Source of the DNA: Comamonadaceae bacterium OTU4NAUVB1
GTDB taxonomy: Bacteria > Pseudomonadota > Gammaproteobacteria > Burkholderiales > Burkholderiaceae_C
Length of the DNA: 64,000 nt
Direction of reading: 5' to 3'
Assembly: GCA_024372625.1 (NCBI GenBank)
Contig: CP099605.1
Coordinates: 2,542,001-2,606,000, forward strand
Shown here: piece after piece, positions 9,222 to 19,509 of the stretch
Position numbering within the stretch: the stretch's first letter is position 1
Layout: every line of letters starts with the position of its first letter
Notes under the pieces: generated by a model
What the model saw: the letters and a program-made list of their open reading frames with translations, nothing else
Database searches by the model: none
Told to the model about the DNA's origin: nothing
Made by a program: the position numbers and the translations under genes

Positions 9222-10334
9222 ATGGATTTCGATTTTTCCGACGACCAGGAACAACTTCGCGACGCGGTGCGCAAGTGGGTCGACAAGGGCTACGACTTCG
9301 AGCGTCGCCGTCGCATCGAGGCCGCGGGCGGTTTCTCGCGCAAAGCCTGGGACGAACTCGCCGGGCTGGGCCTGGGCGGCCTCTACATCGGCGAGGAGGA
9401 CGGCGGCCTGGGCATGGGCCCGGTGGCCGGCATGGTCGTGATGGAGGAACTCGGCCGTGGCATCGTCGCCGAACCCTTCGCCCAGGTGCTCATCGCCGGC
9501 GCGGTCCTGAGCGGTTATGCGGCAGGCGACCTCAAGAGCGACTGGCTGCCGCGCATCGCCGGTGGCGAAGCGCTCGTCGTGTTGGCGCACCAGGAACGCA
9601 AGGCACGCTACCGCCTGGACGTGTGCGAGGCCCGTGCCGAGCAGACCGGCGACGGCTGGACGGTCTCGGGCACCAAGAGCCTGGTGCCGGCCGGCGACGA
9701 GGCCGATGCCTTCCTCGTGCCCGCGCAGATCGATGGAAAGATGGCCCTGTTCCTCGTCGAGCGAAGCGCCAGCGGCGTCGAGGCACGTGGTTACGGCACG
9801 CAGGATGGCGCCCGTGCGGCCGAAGTCGTGCTCAACCACGCCGCGGCCCGCCTTGTCACCACCGATGGTCTGACGGCCCTGGCGCACGCGGTCGACATCG
9901 GCATCGCGGCCCTGTGCGCCGAGGCGGTCGGTGTCATGGACAAGGCCCTGGCCGTGACCGTCGAGTACATGAACACGCGCAAGCAGTTCAATGTCACGAT
10001 CGCCAGCTTCCAGGCCCTGCGCCATCGCGTGGCCGACATGAAGATGCAGCTCGAACTGGCGCGTTCGATGAGCTACTACGCGACCCTCAAGCTGGACGCG
10101 CCCACCGATGAACGCCGCCAGGCGATCGCCCGCGCCAAGTACCAGTTGGGCGTGTCGATGCGTTTCGTCGGACAGCAGGCGGTGCAATTGCACGGTGGCA
10201 TCGGCGTGACGGACGAGTACGTCGTCGGCCATTACTTCAAGCGTCTGACCCAGATGGAGATGACCTTCGGCGACACGCTCCACCACCTGGGCGACGTGTC
10301 CGCGCGCATGAAGGACACCGCCGGCGTCTTCTGA
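9222..10334 (+). CDS. Acyl-CoA dehydrogenase (second of a pair)
   Basis: A 370-residue acyl-CoA dehydrogenase-fold protein that starts MDFDFSDDQEQLRDAVRKW after a GAGGAGA ribosome site. It has EDGGLGMGPV, the segment EYMNTRKQFNVTIASFQALR and the C-terminal HGGIGVTDEYVVGHYFKRL. Unlike its partner it lacks the YGG-x-NE motif near the end. This fits a beta-type subunit that may contribute only part of the FAD site. The 10-bp spacing implies co-transcription and possibly a hetero-oligomer with the preceding enzyme; that is inference. Confidence 0.9.
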   Translation: MDFDFSDDQEQLRDAVRKWVDKGYDFERRRRIEAAGGFSRKAWDELAGLGLGGLYIGEEDGGLGMGPVAGMVVMEELGRGIVAEPFAQVLIAGAVLSGYAAGDLKSDWLPRIAGGEALVVLAHQERKARYRLDVCEARAEQTGDGWTVSGTKSLVPAGDEADAFLVPAQIDGKMALFLVERSASGVEARGYGTQDGARAAEVVLNHAAARLVTTDGLTALAHAVDIGIAALCAEAVGVMDKALAVTVEYMNTRKQFNVTIASFQALRHRVADMKMQLELARSMSYYATLKLDAPTDERRQAIARAKYQLGVSMRFVGQQAVQLHGGIGVTDEYVVGHYFKRLTQMEMTFGDTLHHLGDVSARMKDTAGVF

Positions 10335-10370
10335 CCCGCGCCCTTCTGGGCCCGCGCGGGCCGTGCACGG

Positions 10371-10928
10371 CTAGGGATGCAGGCGCGAACTGAGCGGCAG
10401 GTGGATCATCAGGAACTCCATCTGATCCGCCAGGATGCGGCGGTTGCGCAGGATGAAGTCTTCCCAGAGGCTGGGCACGTAGGGAGCGTAGAGCAGCGGC
10501 ATGCCGGCCTGCTCCGGGGTGCGGCTGCTCTTGCGGTGATTGCAGGGGCGGCATGCCGTGACCACGTTCATCCACACGTCGACGCCCTGCTGGGCGAACG
10601 GGACGATGTGTTCGCGTGTGAGTTCTTCCTCGTGGAAGTGGTCACCGCAGTAGGCGCAGACGTTGCGGTCGCGGGCGAACAGTTTCGCGTTGGTGAGCCC
10701 CGGACGCAGTGCGAAGGGATTGATGCGCGGCACGCCCTTGGTACCGATGATGCTGTTGATCGCGATCTGGGACTGTTGTCCGGTCGCCGCGTTGTGGCCA
10801 CCCCGAAACAGCGCCACGTGCGCGCCCGATTCCCAACGCACTTCGTCGGCCGCATAGTGGAGGACCGCCTGTTCCAGCGAAATCCAGGATTGCGGCAGCC
10901 CTTGGGCCGACAGCTTCAAGACCTTCAC
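10371..10928 (-). CDS. HNH endonuclease family protein
   Basis: A 185-residue protein with a compact HNH module in its middle. It has CAYCG (first zinc pair), the HNH start ELTREHIVPFAQQGVDVWMNVVTAC, and a second zinc pair CRPCNHRKSSRTPEQAG. Genes of this type are common as single chromosomal copies in Burkholderiales and are not tied to a known restriction system; the substrate is unknown. I chose GTG 10926-10928 (MKVLKLSAQGLPQSW), with GAGGAGA 6 nt upstream, over longer open frames that extend into the ribF promoter. It is divergent from ribF. Confidence 0.87.
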   Translation of the reverse strand: MKVLKLSAQGLPQSWISLEQAVLHYAADEVRWESGAHVALFRGGHNAATGQQSQIAINSIIGTKGVPRINPFALRPGLTNAKLFARDRNVCAYCGDHFHEEELTREHIVPFAQQGVDVWMNVVTACRPCNHRKSSRTPEQAGMPLLYAPYVPSLWEDFILRNRRILADQMEFLMIHLPLSSRLHP

Positions 10929-11104
10929 GCCACGTCTCCTCGAAGAAAGAAGAACCACGCAGGAATCCGGTGGACGCCGCGCCTTCGGTGAGGACGCCGC
11001 TGCCGGGTACTGCGTCACAATATAGCGGCTTTGTGACAAATTGCCCCTTCCACGCGCCGAAGCCCATCCGACGGGCCTGAGGCGCCACAAGAACAGATCG
11101 ATCC

Positions 11105-12154
11105 ATGCAGGTTTTTCGTGGATTCCGGCACCCCGGCGTGGCGCCAGCCTGCGCATTGACCATCGGCAATTTCGACGGTGTCCACCGTGGCCACCAGGCC
11201 ATGCTGGCGTTGCTCAACACCGAGGCGCGCCAGCGCGGGTTGCCCAGTTGCGTCCTCACCTTCGAGCCGCACCCGCGCGACTACTTCGCCGCCGTCAGCA
11301 GGCGTCCGGAGCTGGCACCCGCGCGCATCGGCACTTTGCGCGACAAGCTCGGCGAACTCGCCGCCTGCGGGGTCGCGCAGACCATCGTGCTGCCCTTCGA
11401 TGCGCGCCTGGCCGCGCGTTCGCCGCAAGACTTCATCGACCATGTGTTGCTCGATGGACTGGGCGCGCGTTACGTGCTCGTGGGCGACGACTTCCGCTTC
11501 GGCGCCCGGCGCGCCGGCGACTACGCGATGCTCGACGAGGCCGGAGCGCGCCACGGCTTCGACGTCGCGCGCATGAACAGCTACGAGGTGCATGGCCTGC
11601 GCGTCTCCAGCTCCGCCGTGCGCGACGCGCTGGCCGAAGGCCGCATGGCCGATGCGCAGCGTCTGCTCGGCCGGCCCTACGCCATCTCCGGCCACGTCGT
11701 GCACGGCCGCAAGCTCGGCCGGGCGCTGGGCGCTTCGGCGCCGGGGCGCGACGACGGTTTCCGCACGCTCAACCTGCGCTTCAAGCACTGGAAGCCGGCC
11801 GCCGGCGGCATCTTCGCGGTGCTGGTGCATGGCCTGTCGCGCGAGCCCCTCGAAGGTGTCGCCAACCTGGGCGTGCGGCCCTCGCTCGACGCCAACGACG
11901 TCAACGCCGGGCGCGTGCTGCTGGAGACGCACTGCCTCGACTGGCCCGCCGAACTCGGTCGCGAGGAGGCCTACGGTAAAATCGTCCGCGTGGAACTTCT
12001 GCACAAACTGCACGACGAATTGCGCTACGCCAGCCTCGAAGCCCTCACCGCGGGCATCGCGAAGGATGGCCGCGATGCGCGGGCGTTCTTCGCGTCGGCG
12101 CCGGCCCGGACGCATGCGGAGACGCACCGGCAGACCACGCGCGACCGAATTTAG
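11105..12154 (+). CDS. ribF: Bifunctional riboflavin kinase / FAD synthetase
   Basis: RibF phosphorylates riboflavin to FMN and adenylates FMN to FAD. The 349-residue protein has the nucleotidyltransferase motif TIGNFDGVHRGHQAM near residue 20, and LVGDDFRFGARRAGD and VSSSAVRDALAEGRM in the FAD synthetase half. The riboflavin kinase half follows, with GHVVHGRKLGRALG and GVANLGVRPSLD. The last ~20 residues are basic and variable. The gene heads the ribF-ileS-lspA set, which is conserved in proteobacteria. Confidence 0.95.
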   Translation: MQVFRGFRHPGVAPACALTIGNFDGVHRGHQAMLALLNTEARQRGLPSCVLTFEPHPRDYFAAVSRRPELAPARIGTLRDKLGELAACGVAQTIVLPFDARLAARSPQDFIDHVLLDGLGARYVLVGDDFRFGARRAGDYAMLDEAGARHGFDVARMNSYEVHGLRVSSSAVRDALAEGRMADAQRLLGRPYAISGHVVHGRKLGRALGASAPGRDDGFRTLNLRFKHWKPAAGGIFAVLVHGLSREPLEGVANLGVRPSLDANDVNAGRVLLETHCLDWPAELGREEAYGKIVRVELLHKLHDELRYASLEALTAGIAKDGRDARAFFASAPARTHAETHRQTTRDRI

Positions 12155-12298
12155 CGCTGCACGTTCCGCGCCGCCGCCCCGGAACATGCCTGGGCCCGAC
12201 GACCGCCCCTCCTCCGCACCTCGATGCGTCCCCGCCCGGGATCGAGCCTGTCGAAGCCTTTCCACGCCCTGCCCCGCATTGCACCGCACCCGCCCACC

Positions 12299-15166
12299 AT
12301 GTCCGACGCCGCCGCCCCCACTCCCGACTACCGCGCCACGCTCAACCTGCCCGACACGCCTTTCCCGATGCGTGGCGACATGGCCAAGCGGGAACCGGGC
12401 TGGGTCAAGCAATGGAACGACGAGGGCCGCTACCACCGCCTGCGCGATGCACGCCACGGTGCGCCCAAGTTCATCCTGCACGACGGCCCGCCCTACGCCA
12501 ACGGCCAGATCCACATGGGTCACGCCGTCAACAAGATCCTCAAGGACATGATCACCAAGGCGCGACAGCTGGAGGGCTTCGACGCGCTCTACGTGCCCGG
12601 CTGGGACTGCCACGGCCTGCCGATCGAGAACGCCATCGAGAAGAAGCACGGCCGCAATCTCAGCCGCGACGACATGCAGGCCAGGAGCCGCGCCTTCGCC
12701 ACCGAGCAGATCGCCCAGCAGATGGCGGACTTCCAGCGCCTGGGGGTGCTGGGTGAGTGGGACCACCCGTACAAGACGATGGATTTCGCCAACGAGGCGG
12801 GCGAGTTGCGCGCCTTCAAGCGCGTGATCGAACGCGGTTTCGTCTACCGCGGCCTGAAGCCGGTGTACTGGTGCTTCGACTGCGGCTCGTCGCTGGCCGA
12901 GTTCGAGATCGAATACGCCGACAAGAAGTCGCAGACCATCGACGTCGCCTTCAAGGCGCACGAACGCGAGAAGGTGCTGGCCGCGTTCGGCGCCGACCAC
13001 CTGATCCTGGGCGACATCTTCGCCGTCATCTGGACCACCACCGCCTGGACCATCCCGGCCAACCAGGCCATCAACCTGAACCCGGAACTCGACTACTCGC
13101 TGGTCGACACCGAACGCGGTCTGCTGATCCTGGCCGCCTCGCTGGTCGAGATGTGCATGACCCGCTACGCGCTCGACGGCCAGGTGCTGGCCACGGTCAA
13201 GGGAGAGGCACTCGGCGGGCTGGAATTCGAGCATCCGCTGTACGACGTGCGGGATGAGGACGGCATCCGGGGTTACGAGCGCCTGTCGCCCATCTACCTG
13301 GCCGACTACGCCACCGCCACCGACGGCACCGGCCTGGTCCACTCGTCGCCCGCCTACGGCGTGGACGACTTCAACTCCTGCGTCGCCCACGGCATGGCCA
13401 CCGACGCCATCCTCAACCCGGTGCAGGGCAACGGCACCTACGCGGCCGGTTTCCCGCTCTTCGGCGGCCAGCACATCTGGAAGGCGGTGCCGGAGATCAT
13501 CGGCGCGCTGCGCGACGCGCACCGCCTGCTGGCCACCGAGACCATCACCCACAGCTACCCGCACTGCTGGCGCCACAAGACGCCAGTGATCTACCGAGCC
13601 GCCGCGCAGTGGTTCATCCGCATGGACGAGGGCGAAGGCGTCTTCACCAAGGACAAGGCACCGCAGACGCTGCGCCGGACCGCGCTGGCCGCGATCGAGC
13701 AGACCCGCTTCTACCCGGAGAACGGCAAGGCGCGCCTGCACGACATGATCGCCAACCGGCCCGACTGGTGCATCTCGCGCCAGCGCAGCTGGGGCGTGCC
13801 GATCCCGTTCTTCCTGCACAAGGACTCGGGCGAACTGCATCCGCGCACCATGGAGATCCTCGACCAGGCCGCCGGCATCGTCGAGCAGGGCGGCATCGAG
13901 GCCTGGAGCCGCGTGAGCGTGGCCGACATCCTCGGCACCGAGGACGCACCCCACTACACCAAGAGCACCGACATCCTGGAAGTCTGGTTCGACTCCGGAT
14001 CGACCTTCTTCCACGTCCTGCGCGGCACGCACCCGAACGTCCACCACGACGCCGGCCCCGAAGCCGACCTCTACCTCGAGGGCCACGACCAGCATCGCGG
14101 CTGGTTCCACTCGTCGCTGCTGCTGGCCTGCGCGCTCGAGGACCGGGCGCCGTACCGAGGCCTGCTGACGCATGGCTTCACGGTCGACAGCCAGGGCCGC
14201 AAGATGAGCAAGTCGCTGGGCAACGGCATCGACCCGCAGGAGGTCAGCAAGAAGCTGGGCGCGGAGATCATCCGCCTGTGGGTGGCCGCGAGCGACTATT
14301 CCGGCGACATCGCGGGTGACGACAAGATCCTTGCGCGCGTGGTGGATGCCTACCGCCGCATCCGCAACACGCTGCGCTTCCTGCTGGCCAACACCAGCGA
14401 CTTCGACCGCGACCAGGACGCGGTGCCGCTCGACCAGCTGCTGGAGATCGACCGCTACGCGCTCGACCGCGCCGCGCAGTTCCAGGCCGAGGTCCTGGCG
14501 CACTACCAGGTCTACGAGTTCCATCCGGTGGTGGCCAAGCTGCAGGTCTACTGCTCGGAGGACCTCGGTGCCTTCTACCTCGACGTGCTCAAGGACCGGC
14601 TCTACACCACCGCGCCGGACTCGCACGCGCGCCGCAGCGCGCAGACCGCGCTCTGGCACATCACCCAGGCGATGCTGCGCTGGATGGCGCCGTTCCTGAG
14701 CTTCACGGCGGAAGAGGCCTGGACGCTGGTGGGCACCGCCTCGCCCGGCGAGTCGATCTTCACGCAGGTCTACAGCGACCTCGGCACGCCCGACGCGGCG
14801 CGGCTGGCCAAGTGGACGCGCATCCGCGAGATCCGCGACGTGGTCAACAAGGACATCGAGGCGGTGCGTGCCACCGGCCGCGTCGGCTCGTCGCTGCAGG
14901 CCAACGTCGTGCTGACGGCGCGGCCCGACGACCATGCGCTGCTCGCCGCGCTCGGCGACGACCTCAAGTTCGTCTTCATCACCTCCGTCGTCGACCTGGT
15001 CGCGGGCGAGGCGCTGGCCACCGAGGTCACGCCGAGCGCCGACACCAAGTGCGAGCGCTGCTGGCACTGGCGCGACGACGTCGGCGCCGACCCGGCGCAT
15101 CCGACGATCTGCGGCCGCTGCACCAGCAACCTGTACGGTGCGGGCGAAGCGCGGAGCGTCGCCTGA
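12299..15166 (+). CDS. ileS: Isoleucyl-tRNA synthetase
   Basis: IleRS charges tRNA-Ile (EC 6.1.1.5). The 955-residue protein has the class I HIGH motif as HMGH (residues 72-75, after GPPYANGQI) and the editing domain around residues 190-400. [12 protein letters not shown] is present, and the KMSKS loop falls at about nt 14200-14215 ([14 protein letters not shown]). It ends with a zinc ribbon (CERCWHW and CGRC). I chose ATG 12299 ([20 protein letters not shown]), since the longer open frame adds only low-complexity Arg/Pro sequence. No clear Shine-Dalgarno is seen. The stop overlaps the lspA start by one nucleotide (TGATG). Confidence 0.96.
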   Translation: MSDAAAPTPDYRATLNLPDTPFPMRGDMAKREPGWVKQWNDEGRYHRLRDARHGAPKFILHDGPPYANGQIHMGHAVNKILKDMITKARQLEGFDALYVPGWDCHGLPIENAIEKKHGRNLSRDDMQARSRAFATEQIAQQMADFQRLGVLGEWDHPYKTMDFANEAGELRAFKRVIERGFVYRGLKPVYWCFDCGSSLAEFEIEYADKKSQTIDVAFKAHEREKVLAAFGADHLILGDIFAVIWTTTAWTIPANQAINLNPELDYSLVDTERGLLILAASLVEMCMTRYALDGQVLATVKGEALGGLEFEHPLYDVRDEDGIRGYERLSPIYLADYATATDGTGLVHSSPAYGVDDFNSCVAHGMATDAILNPVQGNGTYAAGFPLFGGQHIWKAVPEIIGALRDAHRLLATETITHSYPHCWRHKTPVIYRAAAQWFIRMDEGEGVFTKDKAPQTLRRTALAAIEQTRFYPENGKARLHDMIANRPDWCISRQRSWGVPIPFFLHKDSGELHPRTMEILDQAAGIVEQGGIEAWSRVSVADILGTEDAPHYTKSTDILEVWFDSGSTFFHVLRGTHPNVHHDAGPEADLYLEGHDQHRGWFHSSLLLACALEDRAPYRGLLTHGFTVDSQGRKMSKSLGNGIDPQEVSKKLGAEIIRLWVAASDYSGDIAGDDKILARVVDAYRRIRNTLRFLLANTSDFDRDQDAVPLDQLLEIDRYALDRAAQFQAEVLAHYQVYEFHPVVAKLQVYCSEDLGAFYLDVLKDRLYTTAPDSHARRSAQTALWHITQAMLRWMAPFLSFTAEEAWTLVGTASPGESIFTQVYSDLGTPDAARLAKWTRIREIRDVVNKDIEAVRATGRVGSSLQANVVLTARPDDHALLAALGDDLKFVFITSVVDLVAGEALATEVTPSADTKCERCWHWRDDVGADPAHPTICGRCTSNLYGAGEARSVA

Positions 15167-15708
15167 TGACGCGCGGCACGACCCCCTCGCGCACCGGCGC
15201 GACCGCCTCGCCGCGTGGCGGCGCCTCGGCGTTTTCCTCGGGCAGCATGTGGCCCTGGCTCGGTCTCGCCCTGGTGCTGTTCATCCTCGACCAATTCACC
15301 AAGACGCTGATCCTGGGCTACTACCGCCTGGGCGACGCGACCTACGTGACGAGTTTCTTCAACGTCGTGCGCGCCCACAACACCGGTGCGGCCTTCTCGT
15401 TCCTGGCCGACCATTCCGGCTGGCAGCGCTGGCTGTTCACCGGCATCGGCGTGGCCGCCGCGGTGTTCATCGTCTGGATGCTGCGCACGCACGCCGGCCA
15501 GCGGCTGTTCAGCTTCGCCATGGCGTGCATCCTGGGCGGCGCCATCGGCAACGTGGTCGACCGGATGATGCACGGCTATGTGGTGGACTTCCTCGACTTC
15601 CACCTGGGCGGCACGCACTTCCCGGCCTTCAACGTGGCCGACGCCGCCATCACCCTCGGTGCGGTCTGCCTGATCTGGGACGAGATCCGGCGCGTCCGCC
15701 GGCGTTGA
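15166..15708 (+). CDS. lspA: Lipoprotein signal peptidase (signal peptidase II)
   Basis: LspA removes the signal peptide of diacylglyceryl prolipoproteins in the inner membrane. The 180-residue protein has four hydrophobic segments and both catalytic aspartate motifs: [18 protein letters not shown] and FNVADAAI. The family block [17 protein letters not shown] is also present. The first ~25 residues are a Ser/Thr/Arg-rich cytosolic extension, longer than in E. coli. It is translationally coupled to ileS. Substrates are likely to include the two lipoproteins encoded at 56.6-59.9 kb. Confidence 0.96.
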   Translation: MTRGTTPSRTGATASPRGGASAFSSGSMWPWLGLALVLFILDQFTKTLILGYYRLGDATYVTSFFNVVRAHNTGAAFSFLADHSGWQRWLFTGIGVAAAVFIVWMLRTHAGQRLFSFAMACILGGAIGNVVDRMMHGYVVDFLDFHLGGTHFPAFNVADAAITLGAVCLIWDEIRRVRRR

Positions 15709-15799
15709 CGCGCCGGCGCCCGCGGGCACGCGCGGCCCTTCCCCGTCCCCGCGCCGGTGCCGCGCTGTCCAGGGCCCACGCGTATAGTCGTCCGGGCAA

Positions 15800-17461
15800 A
15801 TGAAGCATCTGTTGGACCTGCTGGCGGCCATCGCCCTCCTCGTCTGGGGCACCCACCTCGTTCGCACCGGCGTGCTGCGCGTCTTCGGCGCCAACCTGCG
15901 CAGCCTGCTCGCGCGCGGCATGCGCAACCGTCTGACCGCCGCGCTTTCGGGCATCGGGGTGACGGCACTGGTGCAATCCAGCACCGCGACGTCGCTGATG
16001 ACCTCGTCCTTCGTCGGGCAGGGACTCATCGCCCTGCCGGCGGCCCTGGCGGTGATGCGTGGGGCCGACATCGGCACGGCCCTGATGTCGGTGCTGTTCT
16101 CCACCGACCTGTCGTGGCTCTCGCCGCTGTTCATCTTCGTCGGCGTGGTGCTCTCGATCACGCGGCCGGCCACCACGGCGGGTCGCTTCGGACGCGTGCT
16201 GATCGGTCTGGGACTGATGCTGCTGGCCCTGCGGCTCGTGGTGGAGGCCACCGGGCCGCTGTTCGAATCGGTCGCCATGCGCGCCGTGCTGGCGTCCATC
16301 AGCAGCGACGTGCTGCTCGAGGTCACCATCGGCGCGGCCTTCGCGGTCGTCGCCTACTCGAGCCTGGCCGTGGTGCTGCTGGTCGCGGCGATGGCGAGTT
16401 CGGCCGTGGTGCCCCTGGACGTCGCGCTGGGCCTGGTGCTGGGCGCCAACCTCGGCAGCGGCGTGCTGGCCGTGCTGACCACCGCCAAGTCGGAGATCGC
16501 GGTGCGCCAGGTGACGGTGGGCAATCTGGTCTTCAAGCTGCTGGGCGTGGCGGTGGCCATTCCCTTCATCGGGCTGTACCTCTCGCAGATGCGGCCCTAC
16601 GTGGCAGACCCGACCCGGCTGGTGGTGCTCTACCACCTGGTCTTCAACGTGGTGGTCAGCATCGGTTTCATCGGGCTGACGGGCTGGGTCGCCAGGCTGG
16701 TCAGGCACCTGATGCCGGTGCCCAAGCCATCGGCCGCCACCTCGCGGCCGCAGCACCTCGACCCCTCGGCGCTGTCCACGCCCTCGCTGGCCATCTCCAA
16801 CGCCGCGCGCGAGGCGCTGCACCAGGCCGACATCGTGGAGACCATGCTCATCGGCATGCTCAACGTCATCCGCCACAACGACCTGCGCCTGGCCGACGAA
16901 TTGCGCAAGCTCGACGACACGGTCGACCGGCTCTATTCGGACATCAAGTACTACCTCACCAAGATCTCGCGCGAGGCCCTGGGCGAGGAGGAGAGCAAGC
17001 GCTGGACCGACATCATCAGCTTCACGATCAACATGGAGCAGGTCGGCGACATCATCGAGCGCGTGATCATCGACATCGAGGACAAGAAGATCAAGCCGAA
17101 GCGCAACTTCTCGCCCGCGGGGATGGCCGAGATCGTCGAGCTGCACGAGCGGCTGGTGGCCAACCTGCGCCTGGGAATGAGCGTCTTCCTCAACGGCAAC
17201 GTGCGCGACGCCCAGAAGCTGCTGGAGGAGAAGGCGCGCTTCCGCGACCTGGAGCGCGCCTACGCCACCACCCACCTGAGCCGGCTCATGGACCGGACGA
17301 TGCCCAGCATGGAGACGAGTTCGCTGCACATCGACCTGATCAGCGACCTCAAGCGCATCAACTCCCACATCTGCTCGATCGCCTACCCGATCCTCGATTC
17401 GGCCGGCGCGCTGGCGCCCAGCCGCCTGCGCGCCTCGCGGCTCATGCCGCTGGACCCCTGA
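15800..17461 (+). CDS. Na/Pi cotransporter family protein with PhoU-like tail
   Basis: A 553-residue NptA/YjbB-type protein. It starts MKHLLDLLAAIALLVWGTHLVRTG and carries two related Na/Pi repeats with the QSS motif (ALVQSSTATSLMTSS) and a second GANLGSG motif. The last ~200 residues form a PhoU-like helical domain (from about residue 330). In characterised relatives this family moves phosphate with sodium; direction and substrate here are inferred only from family. It stands alone, about 90 bp after lspA, and converges with the next gene, with stops 1 bp apart. Confidence 0.88.
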   Translation: MKHLLDLLAAIALLVWGTHLVRTGVLRVFGANLRSLLARGMRNRLTAALSGIGVTALVQSSTATSLMTSSFVGQGLIALPAALAVMRGADIGTALMSVLFSTDLSWLSPLFIFVGVVLSITRPATTAGRFGRVLIGLGLMLLALRLVVEATGPLFESVAMRAVLASISSDVLLEVTIGAAFAVVAYSSLAVVLLVAAMASSAVVPLDVALGLVLGANLGSGVLAVLTTAKSEIAVRQVTVGNLVFKLLGVAVAIPFIGLYLSQMRPYVADPTRLVVLYHLVFNVVVSIGFIGLTGWVARLVRHLMPVPKPSAATSRPQHLDPSALSTPSLAISNAAREALHQADIVETMLIGMLNVIRHNDLRLADELRKLDDTVDRLYSDIKYYLTKISREALGEEESKRWTDIISFTINMEQVGDIIERVIIDIEDKKIKPKRNFSPAGMAEIVELHERLVANLRLGMSVFLNGNVRDAQKLLEEKARFRDLERAYATTHLSRLMDRTMPSMETSSLHIDLISDLKRINSHICSIAYPILDSAGALAPSRLRASRLMPLDP

Positions 17462-17462
17462 A

Positions 17463-18530
17463 TCAGGACCGGTCGCGCGCCGGCGCGACGGACGTCGCCG
17501 GCGTCGACGCGACGGCGGCCGCCGTCACCGGCGCCGCGAGCACCTCGACCGCTTCCCCGGCCTCCGGCGGCCGCCGCGCGTAGCGCTGCGCCAGCACCGC
17601 GCAGACCATCAGCTGCATCTGGTGGAACAGCATCAGCGGCAGCACGATGGCGCCCACCGTCGAGGCGGCGAACAGCACGTGCGCCATCGGGATGCCGCTG
17701 GCCAGACTCTTCTTGGAACCGCAGAACACGATGGTGATCTCGTCGGCCTTGTTGAAGCCGAGCCGGCGCGCCGTCCAGGTCGTCACGGTCAGCGCCAGGG
17801 CGAGCAACACGGCGCACACCACCAGCAGGCCGGCCAGAGCGCCCGGGGACACCTGCTTCCAGAGGCCCTCGATGACGGCGGCGCTGAAGGCGGTGTAGAC
17901 CACCAGCAGGATCGAACTGCGGTCGACCAGCGTCAGCGCCTTGGCGTGCTTCTTGACCCAGGCGCCGATCAGCGGGCGCGACAGGTGGCCGGCCACGAAC
18001 GGCACCATCAGCTGCAGCAGGATGCTGCCGATCGAGTCGAGCGAGGCGGCGGCGCCGGCGCGGTCGGTCGAGATCAGCAGCCCCACCAGCAGCGGCGTGA
18101 CGAACACGCCCAGCAGGGTCGAGGCCGACGCGCTGCACACCGCCGCCGGGATGTTGCCCCGCGCCATCGACGTGAAGGCGATGGCCGACTGCACGGTCGC
18201 CGGCAGCACGCACAGGTACATCACACCGACGTAGAGCGCCGGCGTCACCAGTGGCGAGAGCACCGGCCGCAGCGCCAGCCCGAGCAGCGGGAACAACATG
18301 AAGGTGCACGCGAAGATCAGCAGGTGCAGACGCCAATGCCCGGCGCCGGCGAGGATGGCTTCGCGCGAGAGCTTGGCGCCGTGCAGGAAGAACAGCAGCC
18401 CGATGGCGAATGCGGTGAGGATCTGGAAACCCTTCGCCACGTCGCCGGAGGCCGGAAGGAGGCTCGCGGCCACCACGGTGGCGACCAGGGCGAGGGTGAA
18501 GTTGTCGGGGAGGAAGCGTGAACGTGCCAT
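17463..18530 (-). CDS. Bile acid:sodium symporter-family (SBF-like) transporter
   Basis: A 355-residue membrane protein with nine to ten hydrophobic segments. It has the SBF-like signatures FLHGAKLSREAILAG, VLPATVQSAIAFTSMARGN and IVFCGSKKSLASGIPMA. Such bacterial proteins (YfeH type) are named after bile acid carriers, but their bacterial substrates are mostly undetermined. A C-terminal Ala/Pro/Val-rich tail of ~45 residues follows the last helix. It is divergent from a LysR gene across 70 bp, which suggests that regulator controls it. The spacer contains GGAT...ATCC dyad symmetry at about 18569-18594. Confidence 0.86.
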   Translation of the reverse strand: MARSRFLPDNFTLALVATVVAASLLPASGDVAKGFQILTAFAIGLLFFLHGAKLSREAILAGAGHWRLHLLIFACTFMLFPLLGLALRPVLSPLVTPALYVGVMYLCVLPATVQSAIAFTSMARGNIPAAVCSASASTLLGVFVTPLLVGLLISTDRAGAAASLDSIGSILLQLMVPFVAGHLSRPLIGAWVKKHAKALTLVDRSSILLVVYTAFSAAVIEGLWKQVSPGALAGLLVVCAVLLALALTVTTWTARRLGFNKADEITIVFCGSKKSLASGIPMAHVLFAASTVGAIVLPLMLFHQMQLMVCAVLAQRYARRPPEAGEAVEVLAAPVTAAAVASTPATSVAPARDRS

Positions 18531-18600
18531 GGCCGCGATTGGACCCGTGCCGGCACGGAAAGGGAAATGGATTTATCTGATGGTTCTATGATCCGGGCGC

Positions 18601-19509
18601 ATGAATGTGACGCTGCGTCAGCTCCGAGTGTTCCGCGCCGCCGCCCAGGAACTCAACTTCAGCCGGGCCGGCGACGCCGTCGGTCTCACCCAGCCGGCGG
18701 TCAGCCGCTCGATCCTCGAACTCGAAGTGCAGCTGGGCCTCAAGCTGCTCGACCGCACCACGCGCGAGGTGGTGCTCACCGAGGCGGGTGCCTCGCTCGC
18801 GGCGCGCCTGGATCGCGTGCTCGACGAGCTCGATCAGACCCTGCAGGACGTCAGCGGCATGGCCAGCGGACGGCGCGGCAAGGTGCGCGTGGCCAGCAGC
18901 CCGACGCTGTCGGCGCACCTGATGCCCGCCTGCATCGCGGCCTGCACCCGGCGCGAACCCGACATCGAGCTGGTCCTGCTCGACCGCGTGCAGCAGGACG
19001 TGCTGGACAGCGTGCGCGGCGGCGAGGTGGACTTCGGCGTCGTGATCGAGCCGTCCTCGGCCGACGACCTGCAGGCCGAGACGATCCTGGTCGATCCCTT
19101 CGTGCTGGTGGTGCCGGCGGACCACGCGCTCGCCGGACGGCAGGAGGTGCGCTGGGCCGAACTCGCCGAGCGGCCGCTGGTGCTGCTGGACCATTCTTCC
19201 GGAAGCCGGCGGCTCATCGACGACGCCCTGCGCGCCCATGGCGTGGTGCCCCGGGTGGCGCAGCAGCTCGGCCACCCGACCACCGTGTTCCGGATGATCG
19301 AGGCCGGCATCGGCATCGGCGTGATGCCGGCGCTGGCGGCGGCGCCACAGGCCCTGGCGCCGCTGCGGGTGCTGCCGCTCGCGCCCCGGGTGCGGCGCCG
19401 CGTGATGCTGGTGCATCGCCGCAACCGCGCGCCCTCGCCGCTCGCGCAGCGGGTCTGGCAACTGATCGCCGGCGTGGCGCGGGCCGGCGCCGGGACGGCT
19501 ACAGCGTGA
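18601..19509 (+). CDS. LysR-family transcriptional regulator
   Basis: A 302-residue LysR protein. It has an N-terminal winged helix (LRQLRVFRAAAQELNFSRAGDAVGLTQPAVSRSILELE) and a periplasmic-binding-protein-like effector domain from about residue 90 that contains VRVASSPTLSAHL. It is divergent from the SBF-type transporter, the usual geometry for a LysR regulator and its target. Its 3' end overlaps the convergent quinone oxidoreductase gene by 11 bp. The effector is unknown. Confidence 0.92.
   Translation: MNVTLRQLRVFRAAAQELNFSRAGDAVGLTQPAVSRSILELEVQLGLKLLDRTTREVVLTEAGASLAARLDRVLDELDQTLQDVSGMASGRRGKVRVASSPTLSAHLMPACIAACTRREPDIELVLLDRVQQDVLDSVRGGEVDFGVVIEPSSADDLQAETILVDPFVLVVPADHALAGRQEVRWAELAERPLVLLDHSSGSRRLIDDALRAHGVVPRVAQQLGHPTTVFRMIEAGIGIGVMPALAAAPQALAPLRVLPLAPRVRRRVMLVHRRNRAPSPLAQRVWQLIAGVARAGAGTATA

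Noticed and set aside
12239..12260. Possible REP-like repeat (GGCTTCGACAGGCTCG on the minus strand) before ileS
   Set aside because: It resembles a betaproteobacterial intergenic repeat core, but only one copy and no dyad partner is present in the window, so it cannot be supported.
11015..15100. 1361-codon minus-strand open frame opposite ribF and ileS
   Set aside because: Antisense to two certain genes with HIGH and KMSKS motifs; composition (Ala/Arg/Val/His) is that of a shadow frame.
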